A stretch of 64,000 nt of DNA from positions 4,942,501 to 5,006,500 of the forward strand of contig NC_011891.1 of assembly GCF_000022145.1 (NCBI RefSeq), written 5' to 3'. Position 1 is the first letter of the stretch; every line of letters begins with the position of its first letter. The notes beneath the pieces are model-generated. The model was not told the origin of the DNA. It did not search any database and worked only from the letters and a program-made list of their open reading frames with translations. The DNA is from Anaeromyxobacter dehalogenans 2CP-1. GTDB lineage: Bacteria > Myxococcota > Myxococcia > Myxococcales > Anaeromyxobacteraceae. This document shows, piece after piece, positions 29,709 to 38,838 of the stretch. The translations under genes were made by a program, and so were the position numbers.

Positions 29709-30383
29709 CTACTCCTCCGACGGGACCGTCGCCGGCAGCTTCATCTTGTCGCGGTTCGCGACGATGAGGTTCAGCACCGAGACCGAGGTCTCGTTGATGT
29801 CGTCGAGCATCTGCTGCGACTTGCCCTGCAGCACCGAGTAGGCCACCAGCGCCGGGATGGCGGTGAGGAGGCCGAACGCGGTGCAGTTCATGGCCTCGGA
29901 GATGGAGTTCGCGAGGATGGTGGCCTTGTCGGCCGGGCTGGCGTTGGCGACCGCGCCGAACGCGCCGATGAGGCCGACGATGGTGCCGAGCAGGCCGAGC
30001 AGCGTGGCCACGTTGCCGAGCATGGCGAGGTAGCCGGTGCGCTTCTCGATCTTGGGCGACTCGCGCAGCGTCGCCTCGTCCATGGCGGCCTGCACGTCGG
30101 CCTCGCCCTTCGGGACGTTGATGAGGCCGGCCTTGATCACCGAGACGAGCGGGGTCTTCTTCTGCGACGCGCAGAAGCTGATCGCCCGGTCGAGGTCGCC
30201 GCGGTAGATGTGCTCCTTCAGCCCGCGGAGGAAGCCCTCCTTGTCCACCGAGGCCTGGAAGTAGAGCGCGAGCGCGCGGTCCACCACGAGGCCCACCACC
30301 ACGATCAGCGAGGCGAGGATCGGGTGCATCATCCACCCGCCCTCGTGATAGTGCTTCGCGAGCGCTCCGAACATTTCGCCCAT
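29709..30383 (-). CDS. TolQ/ExbB/MotA-family motor protein
   Basis: 224 residues with three membrane helices: residues about 22-42, then a pair at about 120-142 and 160-185. The cytoplasmic loop between the first and second helices is helical. The second helix carries ATLLGLLGTIVGLIGAF, the near-invariant TolQ/ExbB motif. The third helix has NCTAFGLLTAIPALVAY with the conserved Thr. It forms the ring that, with TolR-like helices, converts proton motive force into mechanical work. First gene of tolQ-tolR-tolR, with a good promoter candidate upstream. Confidence 0.94.
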   Translation of the reverse strand: MGEMFGALAKHYHEGGWMMHPILASLIVVVGLVVDRALALYFQASVDKEGFLRGLKEHIYRGDLDRAISFCASQKKTPLVSVIKAGLINVPKGEADVQAAMDEATLRESPKIEKRTGYLAMLGNVATLLGLLGTIVGLIGAFGAVANASPADKATILANSISEAMNCTAFGLLTAIPALVAYSVLQGKSQQMLDDINETSVSVLNLIVANRDKMKLPATVPSEE

Positions 30384-30453
30384 TGCGGTCTCTGTGCCTC
30401 CGAGGGTGGGCCGCGCGGACGTCCCACGAACATGCGCTTGCCCGGACGTGGTC

Positions 30454-30483
30454 TCCGTACCACGCGTTTTTCGAGGGCGTCAA
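30454..30483 (-). promoter_or_regulatory. Candidate promoter of tolQ-tolR-tolR
   Basis: On the minus strand TTGACG (30478-30483) and TACGGA (30454-30459) with 18-nt spacing. The -35 matches the sigma-70 consensus at five of six positions. The leader would be about 65 nt. Confidence 0.4.
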
Positions 30484-30593
30484 CGCGACGGGGTACGCCC
30501 CACGCGTACCCTCGTCGCCGGATGTCGCGCGCCAATTCCGCCGATCACCGCGCGGCCTCGCTCGATGGTGCGACCGCACGCGCCCGGGGGCAA

Positions 30594-30622
30594 TTGCCCG
30601 CCGGCGAGCCGCGTCGTACCCT
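30594..30622 (+). promoter_or_regulatory. Candidate promoter of the 30.6-kb hypothetical gene
   Basis: TTGCCC (30594-30599) and TACCCT (30617-30622) with 17-nt spacing, 24 nt before the ATG. It is divergent from the tolQ promoter within a 262-nt interval that has no other visible feature. Confidence 0.4.
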
Positions 30623-30645
30623 CACGCCTCCGGACGCACCTCCTC

Positions 30646-32307
30646 ATGCCGCTCGACGACGCCTTCGCTCCGTATCGCCTCGCGCCGGGCGCGCTCCCGG
30701 AGGAGGCCGCGCGCGCCGCGGAGGCGCTCTCCGCCGAGCCCCTGCTCGCAGCGCCCGCCGAGCCGCTCCCGGCGCCGCTCGTGAACCGCGCGCTGGCCGA
30801 CATCCCGGCCGGACGCGCCGCCACCGCCAGCGAGGCCTGCCGCGCCGCCGACGGCAACCCGGCCGGCCTCTCCGGGCCGCTCCGGGCCTGCCTCTCCTCG
30901 GACCGCCAGCAGGCGCGCGTGGCCGAGGCCGCCCGCGCCGCGCTGGACGCGGGCTTCGCCGGCGTGTGCCTCGATCGGCCCGACGCGCCGCTCGCGCTCG
31001 GGCTGCTCGGCGCCGGCTTCTGCGTGGACTGCCAGCGCGCGGTGGGGCGCGAGCTGGTGCGCGAGTACGGCGACCACTTCCAGCCGGTGGACTACCTCGC
31101 CCTGGCGCGCGAGGCGGTGGCCCAGGCGCCGGGCGCGGTCACCTTCGACCACCTCCCCTTCGGGCGAGACTTCTGGAGGGTGCGCAACCGCGCGCTCGCG
31201 CTGGCGCTGCGCGGGTACGCCCGTTCGGCGCGCGACGCGGCTCGCGCGGCGGGGCGCGCCTTCGAGGTGGTGGCCCAGTTCGAGGCGCTCGGCCCGGCCC
31301 AGCTCGCGGCGGCGCGCCTGGTGGACGCGACCATCTTCCCGGCGCCGGTCGCGAGCGGCGCCGGCCTGGTCCGGCTGCTCCGCGCCGCGGCGGGGCGCCG
31401 GCCGGTGGCGATCGCCACCCAGCGCGGCGACGGCGCGCCGGCGGCGCTGGTCCGGCTCGCCGCGGTGGCCGCGGCCTGCGGCGTGGAGCTCTCCGGCCTC
31501 GAGCCCGGCGGCGCGGCCGGCAAGGAGGTGGCCGCGATCCGCCGGCTGGCGCGCCAGCTCGCGGTGCGCGCCGGGCGGCCGCCGTCGCTCGCGGTCCCGG
31601 TGGCGGAGCTGGCGGTGCTCTACTCGCCCGAGGCCGACCTGTGGACGGGCGGCCGGCACCGGCGCTCGGTGGAGCGGGCCGGCGACGCGCTCGCGGCGCT
31701 GCACGCGCAGGCGCCGGTGGTGATGCGCGTCCAGGACGCGCCGCCGGGCGCGGTGCTGGTGCTCGCCGACGCCGGCGCGCTCTCCGCGCTGGAGGCCTCG
31801 CAGGCGCGCCGCCGGCTGGAGGCGGGCGGCACGGTGCTCGCGTTCGGCGCGCCCGCCGCGGTGGACGAGGGCGGGCGGCAGACCGGCGCGTTCCTGCCCG
31901 CGGGCAAGCCGGGCGGCGTGCGCGTCGGCTCCGGCACGCTGGTGGAGCTGCCGCCGCTCGCGCCGGAGAAGGGCCCGGGCGGCGCGCCCGACCCGGCGGT
32001 GCTGGAGCGGACGCTCGCGTCGCTCCTCGGGCGCGGCCGCCGCGCCGCGCGGGTGGCCGGGCGCGCGCCGGTGCTGGTGGTGCTGAGCCGGACCGGCGAG
32101 GCGCTCGACGTGCACCTCGTCGCGGCGGAGCGCGCGCAGGGCGCGACGCTGTTCCTGGGCGAGCACGTGGCCGGCGGCGTCCGCCGCGGCCGCTTCGTCT
32201 CCTCCGACGGCTCGGACGTGCGCATCCCGCTCAACCCGTCCGGCTACTCGATCTCGACCGTGCTGCCGAGCTTCAAGGGCTACGCGGTGCTGTCGCTGAG
32301 CGCGTAG
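30646..32307 (+). CDS. Hypothetical protein with possible TIM-barrel glycosidase-like architecture
   Basis: 553 residues; ATG at 30646 chosen because the open frame upstream to 30394 is Arg/Pro-rich and covers the divergent promoters. No confident family. Near residue 120 a segment FCVDCQRAVGRELVREYG is followed by DFWRVRNRALALALRGY. This resembles the CxxC-fxxxxxxxYG...FWxxR layout of the barrel in beta-galactosidase-like glycosidases. A later region around residues 320-420 has alternating strands and glycine turns like a glutamine-amidotransferase-like fold. The end is a GYSISTVLPSFKGYAVLSL strand pair. Low Lys, very Ala/Arg-rich. A glycan-related hydrolase is a guess only. No signal peptide. 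Convergent with the histidine kinase. Confidence 0.75.
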   Translation: MPLDDAFAPYRLAPGALPEEAARAAEALSAEPLLAAPAEPLPAPLVNRALADIPAGRAATASEACRAADGNPAGLSGPLRACLSSDRQQARVAEAARAALDAGFAGVCLDRPDAPLALGLLGAGFCVDCQRAVGRELVREYGDHFQPVDYLALAREAVAQAPGAVTFDHLPFGRDFWRVRNRALALALRGYARSARDAARAAGRAFEVVAQFEALGPAQLAAARLVDATIFPAPVASGAGLVRLLRAAAGRRPVAIATQRGDGAPAALVRLAAVAAACGVELSGLEPGGAAGKEVAAIRRLARQLAVRAGRPPSLAVPVAELAVLYSPEADLWTGGRHRRSVERAGDALAALHAQAPVVMRVQDAPPGAVLVLADAGALSALEASQARRRLEAGGTVLAFGAPAAVDEGGRQTGAFLPAGKPGGVRVGSGTLVELPPLAPEKGPGGAPDPAVLERTLASLLGRGRRAARVAGRAPVLVVLSRTGEALDVHLVAAERAQGATLFLGEHVAGGVRRGRFVSSDGSDVRIPLNPSGYSISTVLPSFKGYAVLSLSA

Positions 32308-32350
32308 CGCGATCCGCTCGCGCGCCCCGAGCGCAGGCGGGCCGCGGGCA

Positions 32351-32368
32351 CCCCCCGGAGCCGGGGGG
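32351..32368. terminator. Hairpin between convergent genes
   Basis: CCCCCCGG-AG-CCGGGGGG, a perfect 8-bp stem, lies in the 64-nt spacer between two gene ends (32307 and 32372). Position suggests a bidirectional terminator, though no T-rich tract follows on either strand. Confidence 0.4.
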
Positions 32369-32371
32369 CGG

Positions 32372-34141
32372 CTACCCGCGCGGCGGCCGCGGCAGGCGCG
32401 GGTGCGTGGGCGTGTCGCCGGGCGGGCGCTGGCGCGCGTCGGCCGGGCCGACCGGGCGCAGCTCGGTGGCGGTGGCGGCGCGGGCCGGCAGGCGGACGGT
32501 CACGGTGGTGCCGCGGCCGGCCGCCGTGGAGAGGCTGACGCTGCCGCCGTGGCGCTCCACGATCCCCTGCACGATGGGCAGGCCGAGCCCGATGCCCACG
32601 CCGGCGCGGGTGGTGAAGAACGGCTCGAAGGCGCGCGCCGCCACCTCCGGCGGCATGCCCGCGCCCGCGTCGGCGACCGTGAGCACCACCTCGCCGTCCT
32701 CGCGCGAGAGCGCCACCCGCACCTCGGCGCCGGACGGCACCGCCTGGGCGGCGTTCGTCACCAGCGCGAGCACCACCTGCACCAGGCTGGGCCGGTTGCC
32801 CTCCACCACGTACGGCCCCTCGCCGCCGTCGCGCACCAGCGCCGCGCCCGATTCCTTGAGCGCGGTCTTCGCCATGCGCCCCGCCTCCTCCACCGCCGGC
32901 ACGAGGTCCACCGCCTCGGTGCGGGCGCCGGTGGGGCGGGCGTAGGTGATGAGGTCGCGGGCGAGGCGCTGGATGCGCTGGCCCGCGTCCTTGATGGCGC
33001 GGAGCTTCTCGACGTCGGAGGGATCCTGCGCGCGGGCGGTGAAGCGCTCGAGCAGCACGTCCGAGTACATGGTCACCGCGGTGAGCGGGTTGTTCAGCTC
33101 GTGGACCACGCCCGCCACGAGGCGGCCGATGGCGGCCAGGCGCTCGGCGTGCTCGGCGGCGGCCTGCATGGAGCGGAGCAGGGTGAGGTCCTGGCCGATG
33201 AGGATGACGCCCTCGACCTCGCCGCTCGCGCCGGCGATGGGCGCGGTGTTCACCGCCACCCGCACCTCGCCGCCGTCGCGCCGGATGAGCCGCGTCTCGA
33301 CCCCGTCCACCCGCTCGCCGCCGAGGCTGCGCGCCAGCAGCGCGGCGAGGCGCGGGCGCTCGTCGTCGGGCGCGCGCAGGAGCGCCTCGCCCCCCAGCAC
33401 CTCGCCGGCGGCGAGCCCGGAGAGCTTCGCCAGGGCGGCGTTCCAGACGATCACCGAGCGGTCGCGGTCCACCGCCCAGATGAGCGCGTTCGCGTGCTCG
33501 ATCAGCTCCTCGAGGTAGGTCTTGAGGTAGGTGAGCTCGTCGATGGAGCGGACGTTGCGCACGCCCAGCGCGGCGTGGCCGGCCACCCGGCGCAGCAGCG
33601 GGCGGTCCTCGGCCGGCGCCCCGGGGCCGCCGCGCGCGTACTCGAGCGAGAGCACGCCGTAGAGCGCGCCCGAGACCGCGAGCGGCACCGAGGTCGCCTC
33701 CTCGTAGCCCTCGAACAGCGGCTCCTCCCGCTCGACCACCCGGACGCCGCCGGCGCCGAGGGCGGCCGCCGAGAGCCCGGCCTCCTCCACCGCGCCGCGC
33801 CCGAGCACCAGCCGGCCGGGGCGGTCGGGGCGGAGGCGCCCGCTCGCGTAGAAGGTGGTGAGCGCGAGCGTGCGCGGGTCCACCAGCCGGATCGAGAACG
33901 CGCGGCCCGGGAACACGGCGTCGAGCGCGCGGGCCAGGGCGCCGCTGATCTGGTCCTCGGCGCGCGCCTCGGCGAGCTCGCGCGAGAGCGTCAGCAGCAC
34001 CGCGTCGGACGGAGCGGGCGCCACCGGGGCCCGGGCCGGCCGGCGCCTCGGGCCCGGCTTCGGTCGCGGCCTCGGCCGCGCGCTCGGCGCGCGCGCGCGC
34101 TTCGCCGCCTTCCGCCCCGGCCTCCTGCGCGTCCCCGCCAT
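32372..34141 (-). CDS. Sensor histidine kinase, GAF-PAS-HisKA-HATPase
   Basis: 589 residues; the ATG at 34141 follows GGGGGGAG and is preferred over 34180. A very basic low-complexity N-terminus (about 40 residues, RPRPKPGPRRR type) leads to a GAF domain (about 60-200). Next are a PAS domain (about 215-335), a HisKA domain with the phosphorylated His in VHELNNPLTAV, and a C-terminal ATPase. The ATPase shows N-box NAAQAV, DAGAGMP, FFTTRAGVGIGLGL and GRGTTVTV. No membrane segment, so a cytoplasmic kinase. The HELNNPL form belongs to the NtrB-like HPK4 group. No response regulator adjoins it, so the partner is elsewhere. A long Pro/Arg tail follows. Confidence 0.92.
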   Translation of the reverse strand: MAGTRRRPGRKAAKRARAPSARPRPRPKPGPRRRPARAPVAPAPSDAVLLTLSRELAEARAEDQISGALARALDAVFPGRAFSIRLVDPRTLALTTFYASGRLRPDRPGRLVLGRGAVEEAGLSAAALGAGGVRVVEREEPLFEGYEEATSVPLAVSGALYGVLSLEYARGGPGAPAEDRPLLRRVAGHAALGVRNVRSIDELTYLKTYLEELIEHANALIWAVDRDRSVIVWNAALAKLSGLAAGEVLGGEALLRAPDDERPRLAALLARSLGGERVDGVETRLIRRDGGEVRVAVNTAPIAGASGEVEGVILIGQDLTLLRSMQAAAEHAERLAAIGRLVAGVVHELNNPLTAVTMYSDVLLERFTARAQDPSDVEKLRAIKDAGQRIQRLARDLITYARPTGARTEAVDLVPAVEEAGRMAKTALKESGAALVRDGGEGPYVVEGNRPSLVQVVLALVTNAAQAVPSGAEVRVALSREDGEVVLTVADAGAGMPPEVAARAFEPFFTTRAGVGIGLGLPIVQGIVERHGGSVSLSTAAGRGTTVTVRLPARAATATELRPVGPADARQRPPGDTPTHPRLPRPPRG

Positions 34142-34187
34142 GCTCCCCCCCCGCGCGCCACTGTAGCGCGACTGTAGCACGCGCCCG

Positions 34188-35375
34188 CTACCGTCGCCGG
34201 GAACGGTACGCCACCAGCGCGGCCGCCATCACCTCGCGCACGGCCACGCCCGCGGCGCGGGCGCACGCGGCGCAGTCCTCGTACTCCGGGTGCGCGCCGA
34301 GCTCCCGGCCGCCGAGCCGCGCCACCTTCACCCGCACGCTGCCGTAGGCGGTCTCGACCGGCTCGAGCGCGCGCTCCAGCGCGTCGCGCTCCACCGGGTG
34401 CCGGCGCACGCCGAGCGTGGTCGTCTCGGCGAAGAGCGCGCCGGTCACCGCGGCACGGCGCGCCTCGTCGCAGAGCGCGCCGAGCAGGACGCCGGGGCGC
34501 CCCTTCTTCATGGTGAGCGGCGCCGCCCAGGCGTCGAGCGCGCCCGCCTCGAGCGCCGCCTCGATGGCGCGCGCCACGAGCTGCCCCGGGCAGTCGTCCA
34601 GGTTCGCCTCCAGCACCCAGAGCGCGTCCGGCCCGGGCCCGCCCGCACCGGCGCCGGGCGCCGGCTCGGCCAGCGTGGCGCGCAGCACGTTCGGGCGATC
34701 CGGCCAGGCGCGCGTGCCGACGCCGTAGCCCACCCGCACCGGCACGTGGGCGGGGAGCGGGCCCACCTCGGCGAGCACCGCGAGCAGCGCCGCGCCGGTG
34801 GGCGTGACCGCCTCGCCGGGCGGGCCGCCCGGGCGCACCGGCTTCCCCTTCAGGAGCTCCAGCACCGCGGGCGGCGGCACCGGCATGGTCCCGTGCGCGG
34901 TGCGGACGAGGCCGCGCCCCAGCTCCGGCGGCGCCGAGCGCACCGCCGGCCAGCCGAGCAGGTCGAGCGCCACCGCCGCGCCGCACACGTCCACGATCGA
35001 GTCCACCGCGCCGACCTCGTGGAAGTGCACCTCCGAGATCGGGACGCCGTGCACGCGCGCCTCGGCCTCGCCGATGCGCTCGAACAGCGCGCGCGCCGCC
35101 TCGCGCGCCCGCGGCGGGAGCCCGCTCGCCGCCACCAGCCCCAGGATCTCCGCGAGGCCGCGGGAGGCGGGCTGCTCGCCCTCCACCACCACGTCCACGT
35201 GCGTGCCCTGGATGCCGTGCTCGGCCTTCCTCGTCACCACGAGGCGCCAGCCCGGGACGCCGAGCGACTCGAGCGCGCGGGCGAGCGCGGCCGCGTCCAC
35301 CCCGAGGTCGATCGCGGCGGCCAGGAACATGTCGCCGGCGATGCCGCCCACCGGCTCGAGGAGGAGGAGCGCCAT
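34188..35375 (-). CDS. larC: Nickel-pincer cofactor biosynthesis protein LarC
   Basis: 395 residues, full length for LarC. It inserts nickel into the pyridinium-bis-thiocarboxylate precursor in a CTP-dependent reaction, giving the nickel-pincer nucleotide used by lactate racemase and related LarA-type enzymes. The N-terminus [26 protein letters not shown] with its His/Asp metal ligands, GTMPVPPPA, and the C-terminal ANLDDCPGQ and KKGRPGVLL motifs are typical. It lies 13 nt after larB on the same strand. No larE is within the window. Confidence 0.95.
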   Translation of the reverse strand: MALLLLEPVGGIAGDMFLAAAIDLGVDAAALARALESLGVPGWRLVVTRKAEHGIQGTHVDVVVEGEQPASRGLAEILGLVAASGLPPRAREAARALFERIGEAEARVHGVPISEVHFHEVGAVDSIVDVCGAAVALDLLGWPAVRSAPPELGRGLVRTAHGTMPVPPPAVLELLKGKPVRPGGPPGEAVTPTGAALLAVLAEVGPLPAHVPVRVGYGVGTRAWPDRPNVLRATLAEPAPGAGAGGPGPDALWVLEANLDDCPGQLVARAIEAALEAGALDAWAAPLTMKKGRPGVLLGALCDEARRAAVTGALFAETTTLGVRRHPVERDALERALEPVETAYGSVRVKVARLGGRELGAHPEYEDCAACARAAGVAVREVMAAALVAYRSRRR

Positions 35376-35388
35376 GCGGAGCCTCGCT

Positions 35389-36132
35389 TCACCCGCGGGC
35401 GACGAGGCCCGCCACGAACGCCGCGCCGAAGCCGTTGTCCACGTTCACCACGGTGACGTTCGGCGCGCAGGAGTTCAGCATGGTGAACAGCGGCGCGAGC
35501 CCGCCCAGCGAGGCGCCGTAGCCGACCGAGGTCGGCACGCCGATCACCGGCCGGCCCACCAGGCCGCCCACCACCGAGGGGAGCGCGCCCTCCATGCCGG
35601 CCGCGACGATCACCGCGCGCGCGCGCTCGAGGTCGTCGCGCCGCGCCAGCAGCCGGTGGATGCCGGCGACGCCCACGTCGTAGACGCGGATGGGCTCGAC
35701 GCCCATCACCTCCAGCGTCACCGCCGCCTCCTCGCACACCGGGATGTCCGAGGTGCCGGCGCAGCACACCGCCACCGGCCCGCGCGCCGGCAGGTCCATC
35801 CTCCCCTTGCGCAGCGTGCGCGAGACCGGGTCGTAGACGCTGCCCTTCACCGCGCGCCGCGCCGGGCCGGCCTTCGCCGGGGAGAGGCGGGTGACGAGGA
35901 GCGGGCCGCGCGCGGCGAGCGTGCGCGCGATGGCCGCCACCTGCGCCGCGGTCTTCGACTCGGCCAGCACCACCTCCGGCATCCCCACCCGCAGGGTCCG
36001 GTGCGTGTCGAGCGTGGCGAGGTCGCCCAGGCGCTCGAACGGCGCGCCCTTCAGGGCGGCCACCGCCTCGTCGAGCGAGGCCTGGCCGCGCTTCACGCGG
36101 GCGAGGAGCGCGCGCAGGGTCTTCTCGTCCAT
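35389..36132 (-). CDS. larB: Nickel-pincer cofactor biosynthesis protein LarB
   Basis: 247 residues. LarB carboxylates and hydrolyses nicotinic acid adenine dinucleotide, the first step of nickel-pincer cofactor synthesis. A helical N-terminal part is followed by a PurE-like domain with [43 protein letters not shown] and GVPTSVGYG, all LarB marks. It starts 9 nt after the end of cheC in the same direction, so it may be transcribed with the chemosensory operon although the functions are unrelated. Confidence 0.95.
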   Translation of the reverse strand: MDEKTLRALLARVKRGQASLDEAVAALKGAPFERLGDLATLDTHRTLRVGMPEVVLAESKTAAQVAAIARTLAARGPLLVTRLSPAKAGPARRAVKGSVYDPVSRTLRKGRMDLPARGPVAVCCAGTSDIPVCEEAAVTLEVMGVEPIRVYDVGVAGIHRLLARRDDLERARAVIVAAGMEGALPSVVGGLVGRPVIGVPTSVGYGASLGGLAPLFTMLNSCAPNVTVVNVDNGFGAAFVAGLVARG

Positions 36133-36141
36133 GCGCGCTGT

Positions 36142-36762
36142 CTATCGCAGATCGAGATGCGAGAGGAGCTTCGCGACGCGCGCCGGCTCGGGCATCACCA
36201 GGATGAGCCCCTCCAGGGCGGGCTCGCCCGCGACCGACGGCCCGTCCGCGCCGGTGGAGAGGACGAACCGGGTGGCGAGCGCGATGGAGCCGGCGTGCGT
36301 GACGAGCCGCTCCACGCACTCGCGGCCGCTGCCGCGCGCGAGCGCCGGCACCGAGAGCAGGAGCTTCTCCCCCACCAGCGCGGCCACCGCCGACACGAAC
36401 GCGCTCCCCACGATGTTGCCGGACTCGAGGAGCGCGCTCTCCGCCATGCCCGACCAGGCGCCGCCGGGCGGGAACCCGAGCACCGCCGCGAGCGCCTCGG
36501 CGTCGCGCTCGGGGAGCGCCAGCAGGAGGTCGCCGGTGAGCGGCCCCTCCAGCTTCACGCCCACCGCGACGAGGTCCTGCCCCAGGCCGCCCAGGAACGC
36601 GGCGATGGCGCCGGTCTCGGCGCCCACCCAGGCCTCGGGCACGTCCATGTGGATGGGGCGCCGGGCGAGGCGGCCGAGCGCGGTGATGGCCTGGCCGCAG
36701 CCGATGCTGGCGAGCTCCTGGAGCGCGTCCAGCTCGCGCGGGCCGAAGCCGGGGCCGCTCAC
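36142..36762 (-). CDS. cheC: CheC-family chemotaxis phosphatase
   Basis: 206 residues from a GTG that overlaps the cheA stop (GTGA). CheC/CheX/FliY proteins dephosphorylate CheY-P. Two related half-sites are expected, each of the form (D/S)-x3-E-x2-N. The second is intact (SALLESGNIVG). The first reads D12-x3-E16-x2-S19, with Ser instead of Asn, so one active site appears lost. The C-terminal half is a beta-rich dimer-like fold. It closes the operon mcp-cheW-cheY-cheA-cheC and would be the phosphate sink in a system without CheZ. Confidence 0.88.
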   Translation of the reverse strand: MSGPGFGPRELDALQELASIGCGQAITALGRLARRPIHMDVPEAWVGAETGAIAAFLGGLGQDLVAVGVKLEGPLTGDLLLALPERDAEALAAVLGFPPGGAWSGMAESALLESGNIVGSAFVSAVAALVGEKLLLSVPALARGSGRECVERLVTHAGSIALATRFVLSTGADGPSVAGEPALEGLILVMPEPARVAKLLSHLDLR

Positions 36763-38813
36763 GCGATCAACCTCTGGACGTCGAGGATGAAGACCGGCCG
36801 CCCGGTGCCGAGCACGGTCACCGCGGACAGGCCGGGCACCGCCTCGAGCGGGCTGCCGAGCGGCTTCAGCACCGCCTCGTGCTGGCCGAGGAGCGCGTCC
36901 ACCGCGAGGCCCACCCGGCCCGGCTCGCCTCCCTCGGCCACCACCACCGCGCGCACGTCGCCGGGGGCCGCCGGGAAGCCGAGCAGCCGGGAGAGATCGC
37001 GGACCGGGACGAGCTCGCCGTCGTACGGCAGCACCGGCTCGCCGCGGCTGCGATCGAGCCGCGACAGCTCCACCTGCGCGGCGCCGTGCACCTTGGCGAT
37101 GGGGAGCCCCAGCACCTCCTCGCCCACGCGGACGAGGAGCACCGGCTGCACCGCCACGGTGAGCGGCAGGCGGAAGGTGACGCGCGCGCCCAGGCCCGGC
37201 GCGCTCTCCACCTCGAGCGTGCCCCCGAGCGCCTCGACGGTCCGCTTCACCGCGTCCATGCCCACGCCGCGGCCGGAGAGCTCGGTGACCCGCTCGGCGG
37301 TGGACACGCCCGGCAGGCAGCAGAGCATGAGCGCCTCGCGGTCGGAGAGCGCCGCGGCCTGCTCCGGCGCGAGCACCCCGCGCGCCACCGCGGCCTGGCG
37401 CAGCCGCTCCGGGTCGAGCCCGCGCCCGTCGTCGGCGAGCTCCAGGATCACGCGGTCGCGCTCGCGGCGGGCGGTGAGCGTGAGCCGGCCGGTGGCGGGC
37501 TTGCCGGCGAGCAGGCGCAGGTGGGACGGCTCGATGCCGTGGTCCACCGCGTTGCGGAGCACGTGCTGGAGCGGATCCGACAGCTCCTCCAGGATGGCGC
37601 GGTCGATCTCGATCTCCGCGCCCCGCACGTCGAGCTCCACCTGCTTGTTCACCGCGCGGGCGAGGTCGCGGGCGACGCGCGGGAGCCGCTCGGTGACGAG
37701 CGCGAGCGGGGTCATCCGCACCGTCATCACCTTGTCGTGCAGGTCCTTCACGATGGCGTGCAGCCGGTCCACGCCCTCGTCGAGCGGCGCGCGCGCGTCG
37801 CGCGGCAGCCCGCGGCCCACCTCGCGGATGCGGGCGGTGGCGAGGATGAGCTCGCCCACCGCGTCGAGGAAGCCGTCCAGGATCTCGGTCTTCACCCGCA
37901 CGGTGCGGGCCGGCTCGCTCGGCGCGTCGCGGGCAGGCGCCGGCGGCGGGGCGGCCGGGGCCGCGGGCGCGGCCGGCGCGGCGGCCGCCTCGCGGACCGC
38001 CACCGCGGCGAGGTCGGAGATCTGCGCGAGCGCCCGCTCCAGCGCGGCGACCGGCTCCGGCGTGTGCAGCTCCACCTCGAGCCGCTTCCCGGGGATGCGG
38101 CCCGCCTTCAGGTCCTCGACGGTGGGGGCCGAGCGGGCCACCGCGCCGAGCGCGGCGAGCTTCTTCACCACCAGGAACGCGCGCACCGCCGGCACCGGGC
38201 AGCCGGGTGCGATGTCCACCTCCACCTGCACCCGCCGGTGCGCGCGTGGCGCCGCCGGCCCGGTGGGCGCGGGGCCCGCGGCGGGATCCACCGCCGGCTG
38301 CGGCGCCGCGGGTGCGGGTGCGGGCCGCGGGGCCGGGGCCGGGGCCGGGGGCGCCGCGGCGGGCGGCTCGGCGAAGGGATCGCCCTGCGGCGCCCCGGCC
38401 GGCGCGGCGGGCTCGCCCGCGCGGCACCGGCGCGCCGCCTCCGCCACCCGCGCCACCAGGGCCGCGTCGGGCTCCGGCTTCTCGCCGCGCCCGGCCGCCT
38501 GCACCATGGCGGCGAGCGCGTCGCCGGCGGCGAGCAGCACGTCCACCGCGCCGGCGTCGAGCCGGCCCGGCTCGCCGCGGAACACGTCCACCAGGTCCTC
38601 GGCCTTGTGGGCGAGCGTGGCGATTCCGTCGAACGCCATGGCGGCGCTCATGCCCTTCACGCTGTGTGCGTGCCGGAACAGGTTGTCGATGGTGGCCTTG
38701 ACGGCGCGCCCCTCGCGCACCGCCCGCTCGATCTCGACCAGGTCGCGCCCGTAGCCGGCGAGGTGCTCGCCCGACTCGGCCACGTAGAGGGAGAGGTACT
38801 TCTGGAGGTCCAC
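36759..38813 (-). CDS. cheA: Chemotaxis histidine kinase CheA
   Basis: 684 residues with all CheA domains. An HPt domain carries the phosphorylated His50 in HSVKG (P1). A long Ala/Pro linker is followed by a P2-like alpha/beta region (about residues 195-275). Then come a P3 dimerisation helix pair, and a P4 ATPase with HVLRNAVDHGIE, DDGRGLD and GRGVGMDAV. A P5 CheW-like domain ends in VFILDVQRLI. It phosphorylates the adjacent CheY in response to the MCP through CheW. It begins 25 nt behind cheY and overlaps cheC. No receiver domain is fused, unlike FrzE-type kinases. Confidence 0.96.
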   Translation of the reverse strand: MDLQKYLSLYVAESGEHLAGYGRDLVEIERAVREGRAVKATIDNLFRHAHSVKGMSAAMAFDGIATLAHKAEDLVDVFRGEPGRLDAGAVDVLLAAGDALAAMVQAAGRGEKPEPDAALVARVAEAARRCRAGEPAAPAGAPQGDPFAEPPAAAPPAPAPAPRPAPAPAAPQPAVDPAAGPAPTGPAAPRAHRRVQVEVDIAPGCPVPAVRAFLVVKKLAALGAVARSAPTVEDLKAGRIPGKRLEVELHTPEPVAALERALAQISDLAAVAVREAAAAPAAPAAPAAPPPAPARDAPSEPARTVRVKTEILDGFLDAVGELILATARIREVGRGLPRDARAPLDEGVDRLHAIVKDLHDKVMTVRMTPLALVTERLPRVARDLARAVNKQVELDVRGAEIEIDRAILEELSDPLQHVLRNAVDHGIEPSHLRLLAGKPATGRLTLTARRERDRVILELADDGRGLDPERLRQAAVARGVLAPEQAAALSDREALMLCCLPGVSTAERVTELSGRGVGMDAVKRTVEALGGTLEVESAPGLGARVTFRLPLTVAVQPVLLVRVGEEVLGLPIAKVHGAAQVELSRLDRSRGEPVLPYDGELVPVRDLSRLLGFPAAPGDVRAVVVAEGGEPGRVGLAVDALLGQHEAVLKPLGSPLEAVPGLSAVTVLGTGRPVFILDVQRLIA

Positions 38814-38838
38814 GGCGTGCCCGCCCCCGGGCCCGCGA

